Of a DNA stretch of 64,000 nt, positions 8,836 to 17,173 are shown in pieces (the first letter of the stretch is position 1; the number at the start of each line of letters is the position of its first letter). The position numbers and the translations under genes were made by a program. The DNA is from JAHBVH01 sp034432375 (GTDB lineage Bacteria; Chloroflexota; Anaerolineae; Caldilineales; Caldilineaceae). The notes under the pieces were generated by a model that worked only from the letters and a program-made list of their open reading frames with translations, made no database searches and was not told the DNA's origin. The stretch covers positions 70,268-134,267 of the forward strand of contig DAOUCA010000136.1 of the NCBI GenBank assembly GCA_034432375.1. Reading direction: 5' to 3'.

Positions 8836-9168
8836 ATGAAGCACCCAAACGCCAAGCGTTTTGATATTTTTCTGGTCAATCTTGACCCAACTATTGGCTC
8901 TGAAATGCAAAAGAGCCGCCCCTGTGTAATCGTTTCCCCGGATGAGATGAATCGTCATATTGCGACGGTGATCATTGCTCCGTTAACCTCCCAAGGCAAA
9001 GCATACCCCACCCGCGTTCCTTGTCACTTTCAAGAGAAAGATGGCCTGATTGTGTTGGACCAACTGCGTACCGTTGATAAAGCTCGCTTGGGCAAACGGC
9101 TTGGGCGACTGCAAGACGACGAGCAGCAGGCTGTGTTACAGACGCTGGCCGAACTATTTGCGCCTTAA
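8836..9168 (+). CDS. mazF: MazF-like endoribonuclease toxin
   Basis: A 110-residue PemK/MazF protein: KRFDIFLVNLDPTIGSEM, SRPCVIVSPDEMN, VIIAPLTS, and DQLRTVDKARLGKRLG. The R of the SRPCV-type motif and the T/S of APLTS match catalytic positions in the family. It cleaves mRNA at short sequence motifs when free of MazE; cleavage specificity cannot be predicted. Length is normal for the family and the frame is intact, so the module is probably functional. Confidence 0.92.
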   Translation: MKHPNAKRFDIFLVNLDPTIGSEMQKSRPCVIVSPDEMNRHIATVIIAPLTSQGKAYPTRVPCHFQEKDGLIVLDQLRTVDKARLGKRLGRLQDDEQQAVLQTLAELFAP

Positions 9169-9183
9169 CTATTTTATCTCCCT

Positions 9184-9471
9184 TTACGCCATCACCATGT
9201 GAATATCGTTTGGCTCCAGCGCAAAGAGCACGGGATGGGGTTCATCGGTTGTCCGAAACCCTTGGCTAAGGTAAAAGTTTACCGCCGAAGTCGATTCGGC
9301 TGCCGAGACATAGAGCGCCTGTGCCCCTTGGGCTTTGACTAGACGGATCACCTCCTGGACCAAGGCCGTTGCCACCCCTTGCCGCCGGTATGCGCGGCTG
9401 ACGTGTAACGTCGTTAGTTGGGCCATCGTAGCGGTCAGCTGATAACGCAGCGAAGCGAGACCAGCCAGATG
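9184..9471 (-). pseudogene. Truncated GNAT acetyltransferase (C-terminal half)
   Basis: The frame aligns with the second half of the GNAT encoded at 10300-10818: LRYQLTATMAQLTTLHVSRA versus LRYQLTPTMAQLTSLYIDIN. The last residues are also shared (FALEPNDIHMV versus FALQPLDIHMI). The first ~85 residues are missing and the homologous frame begins just after the stop of the nucleotidyltransferase gene. An 80-codon ORF from ATG 9426 could still be made. It looks like the remnant of a duplicated GNAT copy. Confidence 0.75.
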
Positions 9472-9484
9472 TTCATCGATATTC

Positions 9485-10303
9485 TTATTGGTCCTCTTGT
9501 CGCAATTCTGTACAACAGTGGCGAAGCTGCCGCAACAACCGGCGTTGTGCTGTCGTTAGAATAACTTGTCCGTCTGTTAGAGTTGCCAATTCCTCTGCCA
9601 AGAAATCGACGCCACTTTCTAAACAGTGCAGTACAGACCGCGTTTCCCCCTGTGGCAACATGGCCATCAACCTTTGTTGGAGAGAGGGTGCAGCATCTGC
9701 TTCAAAACTTTGGATGGCGCGCTCGTGGCCATGTGTAATGGCAAAAAGTTCCATGAGCAATGTGCGCATTCGATGCAACAACTCGACCGCCAACCAGAGC
9801 CGATGCCGCCGCACTTCGATGCTGACACCCAGCCCGAAGCGCAGGGTTCGATTAATGAGTACTTCCGCTTTCGTTGTTGGCGCGCATCTTCGATTGGCTT
9901 CACCGGCCATAACGATGGTTGCTTTATCAATATCACCGTGCAGCAACTGCAACGAGTCGATGATTTTCCAGTTGGTGGTTGCCAATGAATGGTAGCGGAT
10001 CGAAAATTGCACCAGTGATGCCAGCACGACATCACCGCTATCGGGTCCGTCTACAAGTGTAATCAGCACTTCCTCGCCCATGTTATGCAAGTAGCAGCAC
10101 AAGTCGGTGAGCTCCGCCTGAACATTAATCTGCACCCCATCGTGTATAACGACGTCCAAATCCAGATCGGAGAATTCATCCCAGTTGCCCCGCACTAGTG
10201 AGCCAAAGAGACCGACAGCTAGAATCCGCGGCTCATCAGCATAATAACTGCCAATCAGGTCGAGAATATGTTGGTGCTCTATCGTCCCTGGATAACCATT
10301 CAT
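9485..10303 (-). CDS. Aminoglycoside adenylyltransferase-like nucleotidyltransferase
   Basis: A 272-residue protein with GLFGSLVRGNWDEFSDLDLD, the GS-x(n)-DxD catalytic signature, followed by a long helical C-terminal region. It resembles the ANT family that adenylylates aminoglycosides, but the real substrate is unknown. The ATG overlaps the stop of the upstream GNAT gene by four bases (ATGA), so the two are translationally coupled. A GNAT fragment follows immediately. GNAT plus nucleotidyltransferase side by side is a common modifying-enzyme pairing. Confidence 0.8.
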   Translation of the reverse strand: MNGYPGTIEHQHILDLIGSYYADEPRILAVGLFGSLVRGNWDEFSDLDLDVVIHDGVQINVQAELTDLCCYLHNMGEEVLITLVDGPDSGDVVLASLVQFSIRYHSLATTNWKIIDSLQLLHGDIDKATIVMAGEANRRCAPTTKAEVLINRTLRFGLGVSIEVRRHRLWLAVELLHRMRTLLMELFAITHGHERAIQSFEADAAPSLQQRLMAMLPQGETRSVLHCLESGVDFLAEELATLTDGQVILTTAQRRLLRQLRHCCTELRQEDQ

Positions 10304-10818
10304 GTCAGTACCTTGATCATGTGAATATCGAGCGGCTGCAACGCAAAGAGGTGCGGATCCGGCTCACTAGTCACCTCGAAGCCCTGGCGACTGTAAAAGC
10401 CAACTGCCGGGATTGACGGCTTGGACGAGACGTAGATGGCCTGCGCGCCATGCTCCCTGCTCAGCCGAAAAACCTCTTGCACAAGTTGGTGGGCAACCCC
10501 CTGTCGCCGGTGATTGATATCGATATAGAGCGAGGTCAGTTGTGCCATCGTCGGTGTCAACTGATAGCGCAACCCTGCAATGCCAACCATCCGCGCGTCG
10601 ACATAAGCTGCGACATAGCGATCCGGCTTTAGCTTTTCCGCCCAATTTGCCACGCGACGCGGCCACGCTTCGGCATCCCAATGCTCCCGTTGCCACGCTT
10701 GTTCAATGATTTGCAATTGCCCATCAACAAATTGATAGCGGCGGTCCCCGCTTTCGGAAACATCAATAGCGGTAATCTCGTTGAGGTCGGGTGTGCGTAC
10801 TGCGCGCAGTTGGATCAT
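10300..10818 (-). CDS. GNAT acetyltransferase
   Basis: A 172-residue single-domain GNAT. The acetyl-CoA loop is HRRQGVAHQLVQEVFRLS and the C-terminal helix-strand is VGFYSRQGFEVTSEPDPH. It is intact and is the full-length relative of the fragment at 9184-9471. First gene of a two-gene unit with the nucleotidyltransferase. Substrate unknown. Confidence 0.85.
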   Translation of the reverse strand: MIQLRAVRTPDLNEITAIDVSESGDRRYQFVDGQLQIIEQAWQREHWDAEAWPRRVANWAEKLKPDRYVAAYVDARMVGIAGLRYQLTPTMAQLTSLYIDINHRRQGVAHQLVQEVFRLSREHGAQAIYVSSKPSIPAVGFYSRQGFEVTSEPDPHLFALQPLDIHMIKVLT

Positions 10819-10997
10819 TGTGCAATTTCCTTCTCCACTTGGATAATTTCCCCAGATTTGTCAGAATTTGATAGAAAATGTCAGAAACTTAGTAGATCAA
10901 TGACACACATCGGCCGATTTTCCATGTTACAATTGGCTTAGCAATCACAAGCGCAGCAGAACCCGAAACAACCCTCGGCTCGTGGAAACTGTAAATA

Positions 10998-11043
10998 TAT
11001 CATAAATTCTCTGTCCCTTTGGGCTACAACCGAATTTATGATA
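10998..11043 (+). other. Covarying hairpin element, copy 1
   Basis: A 12-bp perfect stem, TATCATAAATTC/GAATTTATGATA, encloses a 22-nt loop TCTGTCCC...GGCTACAACC. The loop is shared with the hairpin at 19334-19378, while the stem differs by compensatory changes. The rest of 10819-11398 holds one 75-bp repeat (11142-11216) and a degenerate half copy just before it, and no convincing gene. Confidence 0.6.
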
Positions 11044-11141
11044 GGCTACGTCGCTGTCATTGCTGAAACGGGCAGTCAGTCCCGTCCTTGGCCGCAATCC
11101 CCCGATGTGGTCAACGGACTGATTGCCACGCTATGTACTTT

Positions 11142-11216
11142 GTTGCGTACCACATGGGGAGATTGCATCGGACGATTCAGTTTGTCCTTCTTTGCAATCC
11201 CCCGAATGGGACGCAA
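11142..11216 (-). repeat. 75-bp dispersed palindromic repeat, copy A
   Basis: The ends are GTTGCGTACCACATGGGG and CCCCGAATGGGACGCAAC, with the inner block CGGACGATTCAGTTTGTCC. The same element occurs at 48346-48421, 48434-48509 and 59073-59147. A half copy (CCGCAATCCCCCGATGTGG) lies at about 11092. Confidence 0.85.
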
Positions 11217-11398
11217 CAGACACAACTGTACGAGTTGACCGCCCCTGCGTGCACGCGGGGAACGGCACCACGACAGCCAGTGTAGCTGTAAACCGCGGGT
11301 GTAGCGCCAATCGGATTGCCATCTACCGACCTACATCGGCAACAAGCATTTATCCAACGACGAAGGGCTGGTCATGCCGACTGGCCCTTTCGCGTTTT

Positions 11399-12154
11399 TT
11401 ACGCTGGCTTGCGCGCCTCAATGATGTATTTCTTGGCGGCAAAGACGAGCTTGCCCTCTGCCTCCAACCGCCGTTGCAGCGCCAGCAGATTTTCTAAATG
11501 TGTCGCCACCGAAAAACCCGGCACTAGCCATGGCACGGCCTTCAAGTAGTAGACAAGTGCGCCCACATCGGTAAAGGCCAATTCGCCTTCCCAATCTTCG
11601 TGCATCACAATCTCCATCCCTGCCCGTTCCAGCCCGGGTAGATAGCGATCAGGCGTCGCATCGGGCCACTGCGGCGTTGCCCCAAAGGCGGCCAGCAGAT
11701 CATGTGCCCACAGGCCATGCACCTGTTGTGTTAAAAAGGTGCCGCCGGGCGTCAACATCCGCGCTACCTCATCCGTATTAATCGCGGCGTGGCGATTGAG
11801 CACCAAGCCAAACTCGGCGTCGGCAAAGGGCAGGGGCTTGGTCTCGTTATTTTCCACATCGAGCACCGTGACCCCCAGCGGTTCCAGCCGTGCGCGCGCC
11901 AGCTTGAAATTGGGCGGATAGCCCTCGGTGGCGACGACCTTGGCCGGCCACGCCGCTTGCATTGCCAACAACTGTTCCCCTCCGCCGGTATCCAGATCGA
12001 TGAGCGCGGCGGCTTGTGCCATCAGCTCTTTGGCACGGGTGGTATAGGACCAGGAGGGCTGCTCTTCGATCATGCGCCCATCCAGATAGGAAAAGTCCCA
12101 GCCGGCGAAAGGTGCTTGTTCTTCCTGCTGCCAGAATTCAATTTGATCATTCAT
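11399..12154 (-). CDS. Class I SAM-dependent methyltransferase
   Basis: A 251-residue Rossmann methyltransferase. The SAM-binding motif I is LIDLDTGGGEQLLAM, followed by KVVATEGYPPNFKLARARL (acidic residue at the end of beta 2) and MLTPGGTFLTQQV (motif around beta 5). GAGG lies nine bases before the ATG. It overlaps nothing and is followed by the repeat-rich gap 10819-11398. Substrate unknown. Confidence 0.8.
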   Translation of the reverse strand: MNDQIEFWQQEEQAPFAGWDFSYLDGRMIEEQPSWSYTTRAKELMAQAAALIDLDTGGGEQLLAMQAAWPAKVVATEGYPPNFKLARARLEPLGVTVLDVENNETKPLPFADAEFGLVLNRHAAINTDEVARMLTPGGTFLTQQVHGLWAHDLLAAFGATPQWPDATPDRYLPGLERAGMEIVMHEDWEGELAFTDVGALVYYLKAVPWLVPGFSVATHLENLLALQRRLEAEGKLVFAAKKYIIEARKPA

Positions 12155-12176
12155 CGGTTTATCCTCAAAATATTGC

Positions 12177-13184
12177 CTATAGCGTAGAAAACCATTGCTT
12201 CAGATCAACCCAGCCATGCAAGCTCTCACACGCCTTTTGCATCGCCTTGAAGTAACCATCCGCCACTGCCGTAGCAAATTGCAAGCTACCCGTCTGCATC
12301 GGATCGCCATTCCACTTGCCCCAGCGACAGAGGCGGATGAGATAGTAGAAATGGTTCATGGCCAAGATGGCTTGAAAGTCCTGTTCAGTCAAAATGCGTT
12401 GGCTGGTTGCCTGGTAGCCTTGCAGAAAACTAGGCCACACCAGCCACTCTTCTGTATGCCAATGGGGCTGAATGAGATCGACGACCACACCAAGTTGCAT
12501 TGCCTCGGTGCCGATGCGCACCATCTCTAGATCATAGAAGCCTTGAAATTGTCCCCGGTACACGCTAAAGTTCGAGATGTCTTCGTGAAAGAGCAGACGC
12601 GGCTGTTGCGCCACATAGTCGATCTGCGCTTCAACGAGATCCAGCGACGCCGTGAAAAAGTCGGTCTGATAGAGCGGTAGCTGGCTTTGGATCTGCCGAC
12701 AGAGCGCAACGCAGTGGCGTGCAATCTCATCGATATCGGTTCGCCACGCAAATTGCTCGAATTCCGACGTGGCTGCCGGCTGCTCTGCTGCCGTGGGCAT
12801 GGGCCATTGTACAAGGGTGGCCACGGCGCGCCCGAGTTGTTCGCTGAGCTCCGCGCGCTGCGTCCCATCGAGCGCCGGCTGATCGGCGCTGTCATCGGGC
12901 CAACGGCTCATGACGATGAGCGCTTGGGGGACCGTGGCCAAGATTTGCGGTACAACGCCGCTCCCGGCAAAGTGACGTAGGCAGAACGCTTCATGATCAC
13001 ATCGGTAGGGGCGAATAAAAGATTTGAAGAGGATCGGCTGCCCCCCCCGATGGCCAAGCGTTATATAGTTGGTGCCGCCGCGGTAGGCCGGTTGCGCATC
13101 ATCAATCGAAAATTGCGAATGTGCGTCCACAAATTGGGCTAGCCTAGCTGTCGCTTGCTCGACAAAGAGGTCACGTTCACTCAT
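12177..13184 (-). CDS. APH-like phosphotransferase/kinase
   Basis: A 335-residue protein. LLFHEDISNFSVY followed by GFYDLEMVRIG corresponds to the HGDxxxxN and DxD/E catalytic and metal motifs of the aminoglycoside phosphotransferase/choline kinase fold. The N-terminal lobe includes GGQPILFKSFIRPY, with a candidate ATP-binding lysine. It probably phosphorylates a small hydroxylated compound. It lies 22 bp upstream of the methyltransferase gene on the same strand and may share its transcript. Confidence 0.7.
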   Translation of the reverse strand: MSERDLFVEQATARLAQFVDAHSQFSIDDAQPAYRGGTNYITLGHRGGQPILFKSFIRPYRCDHEAFCLRHFAGSGVVPQILATVPQALIVMSRWPDDSADQPALDGTQRAELSEQLGRAVATLVQWPMPTAAEQPAATSEFEQFAWRTDIDEIARHCVALCRQIQSQLPLYQTDFFTASLDLVEAQIDYVAQQPRLLFHEDISNFSVYRGQFQGFYDLEMVRIGTEAMQLGVVVDLIQPHWHTEEWLVWPSFLQGYQATSQRILTEQDFQAILAMNHFYYLIRLCRWGKWNGDPMQTGSLQFATAVADGYFKAMQKACESLHGWVDLKQWFSTL

Positions 13185-13414
13185 TAGATATCCCTGCTTC
13201 CGCTGCCGTCAGCCGCAAATCGTAGCAAAGCTGTGCCTTTGCGCCCGGCGGTTGAGGCAATTCAATATTGACTGCCGGCTAAGTAAACGGTGTGCTTGCG
13301 TAGTTGCATGGCGCGTTTCTCCTCGCATGTTTACCAGTATCGGTAGACCGCGACCCTCGGGCGGGATTTGGCAATCCTCGCAGAGCAGTGGCTGCGATCT
13401 ACTCATTTTGGTCT

Positions 13415-13684
13415 CGTGCGTAGGGTCATGGCATGCCATGACCCATGTGTATCAAGCTAAGCATTTCAGGAACACTACAGCGGATTTTGGTAGTACGGAT
13501 TTGTGATTTCGTCGATTAAATTGCTGTTTCTTTACAAACTTGTCGATTCAAGCGGCATTTTCCCTAGCATTCAGGGCGCGCGGCGGAAAATCAGATGCTT
13601 CCTTCATCCGTTGTAGTGTTGGTTACCGCCCTTATCCCTTACCTTGATACCAGTGGGTCATGGCATGCCATGACCCTACGCACG
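13415..13684. repeat. MITE-like element with 31-bp perfect inverted ends
   Basis: Perfect 31-bp inverted repeats (13415-13445 and 13654-13684) each contain the 20-bp palindrome GGTCATGGCATGCCATGACC. Inside, a second inverted pair (13471-13485 and 13606-13620, one mismatch) is nested. The 208-bp interior has no convincing ORF. The structure resembles a miniature inverted-repeat transposable element. It fills most of the gap 13185-13699. Confidence 0.7.
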
Positions 13685-13699
13685 ACACATCTCCTTGCT

Positions 13700-14104
13700 T
13701 CAACCACCGCGATTAAAGCGTTTCGGCACGTGTGCGCCCACTATCTTGCCCGCCTTGACCTGCTGTTTCCATCCCTTTGGCTGCTGTTTTTGCTTGGCCA
13801 GTAGAGATGCCCGCAGTTCTTGTGCAGCCGTCGGCTTAGTTACAAGGAGTGATTCACGCTCAGCTTCTGCTTCAGCATCAACAGCAGTTTCGATGTCAAC
13901 GGCAATTTCAAGCTCAAGTTCAGTTTGCGCCTCATCTACGGTTTTTGCTTCCACGGCCTTTGCTTCATGCAGCGCAGTCTCCAATAAATCGGAAATGGCT
14001 GGCAGTGATTCAGGAGGTACAAGCGTTCCTTCGACTTGCTTTTGCTCTCCACGTCGCTGTTTGGTTTTGTTCTTCTTGTTTTTTTGCTTAGAAGATTTAG
14101 GCAT
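13700..14104 (-). CDS. Charged low-complexity protein, unknown function
   Basis: Translation from ATG 14104 follows a perfect AAGGAG five bases upstream; an earlier in-frame ATG at 14146 lacks one. The 134-residue protein has a very basic N-terminus (KQKNKKNKTKQRR), an acidic Ala/Glu-rich middle (ELELEIAVDIETAVDAEAE) and a basic C-terminus. It was not recognised as a family. The strong ribosome site supports expression. Nucleic-acid binding is possible but unproven. Confidence 0.65.
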   Translation of the reverse strand: MPKSSKQKNKKNKTKQRRGEQKQVEGTLVPPESLPAISDLLETALHEAKAVEAKTVDEAQTELELEIAVDIETAVDAEAEAERESLLVTKPTAAQELRASLLAKQKQQPKGWKQQVKAGKIVGAHVPKRFNRGG

Positions 14105-14214
14105 ATGATCTCCTTTCAACGTTATTCCAGAGAAATGATTGTCCACGAAGCAGCTAAAGGGCGGTGCCCTATTTCATACTGAAGAAACAGTAGCGGACGC
14201 CATGTTTCTTGAGA

Positions 14215-14292
14215 GTTTCACGAAGACACACGAAGCTTCGTGTGTCTTCGTGAAACTACGTGGATCGTTTAAATTTTGGATTAGTCTAAAAT
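14215..14292 (-). repeat. Dispersed palindromic element, copy 2, with a 42-bp perfect palindrome
   Basis: 14215-14256 is a perfect palindrome of two 21-bp arms, GTTTCACGAAGACACACGAAG and its complement. The flank to 14292 (GTGGATCGTTTAAATTTTGGATTAGTC) matches the flank of copy 1 at 2702-2796 in reverse. Confidence 0.85.
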
Positions 14293-14363
14293 TCCCACTG
14301 TTTGGTTGGGATCGATTCCTTGCTCAATGCGAAAGCCAAGCCGCCGCATGAGATTTATCGAAT

Positions 14364-15140
14364 TCATGTTACTTGCCATGACTCCTTGTTGAGTTTGCAC
14401 ACAAAGAGACTCGCCCCTTCCTCAGCCGTCGGCAACGTGCCAAACCAGTCGGTGTAACAAACGATAACTTCAAAGCCATTGTAATGAAGTAACGCCTCTA
14501 CATCCTGCGGCAAGGTGTAACGCAAGGTCAGCTCCCACGGTTCAGCAATTGGTTCACCGTCAGCATCGTTCAACCGATACCAGCCTCGTTGAAACCAGAG
14601 CTGCTGACTATAGTCGTAATGTGAGGAGCCACCGGCACAGATTTGGCGTCCCTGCTTATCCATCAGAGTCAACCAGGCCGAGTCTGCATTGTTGACCATT
14701 TCGCTGAAACGATAATCGCAGATGTCAAATGCAAAGATGCCGTCTTCCGTTAAGTGTTCACGTACCTGCCTCAGCATCGCCTCCTGATCAATGCGCGTGA
14801 GCATAAAGTCGAAGACGCCACCTCTTGCAAAGACAAAGGGAAACTTTTGGCCCAACTGAAAGGAACGGGCATCGCCTTCCACCCACTGAATGGGCAGGTT
14901 GCCACCTTTGCGGCGTGCGGCAGCAAGCGATGGCCCACAGAGCTCCACACCAACGAGCGCATAACCGCGTTCAGCCAGCGGAATCGTGATCCGCCCATAG
15001 CCACAACCGATTTCGAGGAGTGTTCCCCCAGCGTTTTGGGCCAGATCGAGCAGGATGCTCTTCTCCAATTGCGGTACGCCACTGACTAACTCATCAAGCA
15101 CCGGTTCTGCATAAAATGACAAATTGATGGGATTAAACAT
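14364..15140 (-). CDS. Class I SAM-dependent methyltransferase
   Basis: A 258-residue protein from ATG 15140 (AGGAG nine bases upstream); a longer reading from 15170 or 15197 overlaps the ABC gene. Motif I is LLEIGCGYGRITIPLAERGY, then VGVELCGPSLAAARRKG, VEGDARSF and EHLTEDGIFAFDI. This is a typical methyltransferase_11/25-like fold with unknown substrate. It is the last gene of the ABC exporter transcript, starting just inside its 3' end, which suggests it may modify or protect against the exported compound. Confidence 0.8.
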   Translation of the reverse strand: MFNPINLSFYAEPVLDELVSGVPQLEKSILLDLAQNAGGTLLEIGCGYGRITIPLAERGYALVGVELCGPSLAAARRKGGNLPIQWVEGDARSFQLGQKFPFVFARGGVFDFMLTRIDQEAMLRQVREHLTEDGIFAFDICDYRFSEMVNNADSAWLTLMDKQGRQICAGGSSHYDYSQQLWFQRGWYRLNDADGEPIAEPWELTLRYTLPQDVEALLHYNGFEVIVCYTDWFGTLPTAEEGASLFVCKLNKESWQVT

Positions 15141-15153
15141 TGTCAATTTTCTC

Positions 15154-17028
15154 CTATCTATTATTTTCATCCTGCCAGAGCCGCCGCATCTCCGCACAGC
15201 GCATCAGCAATTCATCGAGCGTCCCCACATCCTCAATCCGCCCATCCTTCAGCACGATAATCTGATCCGCCCGGCGCAATGCCGGCCGGCGATGTGAAAC
15301 AACGAGGAAGGTTTGTGAAGGGTAGCTATCTCTGGCTTCGACAAGCTCAGCCGCCGATACCTGCTCAGCCGCCGAAGAATCTCCACTAGCAAACAGCCGC
15401 TCCCACAACACCTGCTCCGTCTTGACATCGAGCGCGCTTGACAGATCATCGACGACAATCAGCGCCGGCTGCTGCACAAACATGCGCGCTGCCGCCGTAC
15501 GCTGCACCTGGCCACCGGAGAGGCGTACGCCCTTGGGACCAACCAAGGTGGCCAACCCCTCGGGCATCCCCGCCAAGTCCTCTTCGAGCACGGCCTGATG
15601 GAGCGCTCGTTGCAACGTGCCATCATCCAGCGGCTGCCCCAGCGTGAGATTGTCGCGCAGGGTGGTGCTCATCAACTGTGGTGCCTGGGGCGTGTAGGCG
15701 CTGCGACCGGGCACGAAGAAGTTCGCCGGATCAGTAACGGGTTGACCGTTCCAACAGATCGCGCCGCTTTGTTTTGGTAGCAAGCCCAGCAGCGCGCGCA
15801 ACAATGTTGTCTTGCCTGCGCCAATCCGCCCGGTGATCACCGTGAAGCTGCCGCGCTCCAGTTGAAAGCTGATCTTCTCGATGCCCCGAACGGGCGCTTC
15901 GCCACTGCCATTGCTCTGCGTCGGAGCCGTCTTGCCGTAGCGATAGGTCAGATCGACCACTTCCAATCGCTGCAACGGCTCATTGGGCGCGACGGGCGCG
16001 GGAACCGCGGCCTCGCCGCCAAGGTTGAGCGGCTGATGGGCCACCAACGTTGCTGCCGGCGCGCCCTGCAACAGCTTGACCATGCGTCCCATCGAAACCC
16101 CTGCCTGCTGATAGTGCGCCAGGAAGTTACCAAAGCCGCGCATAAACTCGGTGAGCATGCCCAGGTTATAGACAAAGAGCGCAAAGTCGCCAACGCTAAA
16201 GCTCTGATCCTGCAAGACGCCGGCGGTGAGCAGTAGGATGATGCCCGTGCCCAGCGCACCGATATTACTGTAAAATGAGTCGAGCACCCGCTCAAAGACA
16301 TGGTCACGCACCATCGCCTGCTGCCGTTCGGCGTTGAGGCGACGGAAGTGATCAAGCACATGTGCTTCGGCACCGGCAACCTGGATCGCCTGCACCGCGC
16401 CAAAGACTTCGCCCATCGCGCCGGTCACCTTTTCGGTGGTCCGACGGCTGGCGACGCGGTAGCGCTCGATGCGCCGCGACGCTGTGCGCGCCACCAGCAC
16501 AATCCCGGCCAACGGCAGCAGCGTCAAGAGCGCAATGCGCGAGTTGATCGTCAACATCGTCCCAATCGCGGCCACGACAAAGACAAAGATCGAGACCTGA
16601 TCGACGATCCAGCTAATCGTATTTTCGACACTTTCGGCATCATCACGAAAGGTGTTGATCACCTCGCCCACGGCACCGGGCAACGCATCCGCGCCCGGCC
16701 GTTTAAGCAGGGTATCGAGCAGGTTGTGGCGCAGCAGCGCGCCCATCGTAAAGCGATGGCGGATATCGGTCATCGCACCACAAAAGATCGCCGCCATATA
16801 GAGCAGCGCCGCCCCACCCACCAGCCCCACCACGCTCCAGACGTTAAGCCCAAAGGGCGCTTGATCACTCAACGCATCAAAAAACGCCTTGGCCAACAGC
16901 CCCGGAATCAACTCCGAAAGACTAATCGAAATCCAGGCCAGGATATTCATCAGATAAAGCCAAGGCCGATAACGAATCAAGCGCCAGAGAAAGGGCGCGA
17001 TTGAGATTGTTTCGGTTGTGATACTCAT
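15154..17028 (-). CDS. ABC exporter half-transporter with degenerate ATP site
   Basis: ATG 17028 follows AAGGAA; the longer reading runs into a tandem repeat. Six membrane segments (residues about 20-320) precede the nucleotide-binding domain: Walker A TGRIGAGKTT, signature VRLSGGQ, Walker B ALIVVDDLSSALD, H-loop VVSHR. The usual catalytic glutamate after Walker B is aspartate (VVDD), as in the degenerate subunit of heterodimeric exporters. Its neighbour has the glutamate, so the two should pair. Between the D-loop and the H-loop is an extra segment SSAAEQVSAAELVEARDS, encoded by a dispersed TTCGACAAGCTCAGC repeat. Confidence 0.9.
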   Translation of the reverse strand: MSITTETISIAPFLWRLIRYRPWLYLMNILAWISISLSELIPGLLAKAFFDALSDQAPFGLNVWSVVGLVGGAALLYMAAIFCGAMTDIRHRFTMGALLRHNLLDTLLKRPGADALPGAVGEVINTFRDDAESVENTISWIVDQVSIFVFVVAAIGTMLTINSRIALLTLLPLAGIVLVARTASRRIERYRVASRRTTEKVTGAMGEVFGAVQAIQVAGAEAHVLDHFRRLNAERQQAMVRDHVFERVLDSFYSNIGALGTGIILLLTAGVLQDQSFSVGDFALFVYNLGMLTEFMRGFGNFLAHYQQAGVSMGRMVKLLQGAPAATLVAHQPLNLGGEAAVPAPVAPNEPLQRLEVVDLTYRYGKTAPTQSNGSGEAPVRGIEKISFQLERGSFTVITGRIGAGKTTLLRALLGLLPKQSGAICWNGQPVTDPANFFVPGRSAYTPQAPQLMSTTLRDNLTLGQPLDDGTLQRALHQAVLEEDLAGMPEGLATLVGPKGVRLSGGQVQRTAAARMFVQQPALIVVDDLSSALDVKTEQVLWERLFASGDSSAAEQVSAAELVEARDSYPSQTFLVVSHRRPALRRADQIIVLKDGRIEDVGTLDELLMRCAEMRRLWQDENNR

Positions 17029-17040
17029 GATTGGTTCCTT

Positions 17041-17110
17041 TGGTAGATAGGTAGATAGGGAAACAAGTAGACAAGTAGACAAGTAGACAAGTAGACAAGT
17101 AGACAAGTAG
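17041..17110. repeat. 8-bp tandem repeat AAGTAGAC between exporter genes
   Basis: About six copies of AAGTAGAC follow two of GGTAGATA in the 145-bp gap between the two ABC genes. Similar GTAGA-type minisatellites occur at 28610-28755 and 49251-49308, each close to a gene start. Confidence 0.85.
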
Positions 17111-17173
17111 GTTCGCTGTTTCCGTGTATACTTTTCTACCTATCTCCCTGTCTGTATACCTGCCTCCCTTCTC

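Noticed and set aside
16300..17004. 234-codon plus-strand frame opposite the second ABC gene
   Set aside because: Antisense shadow with biased composition.
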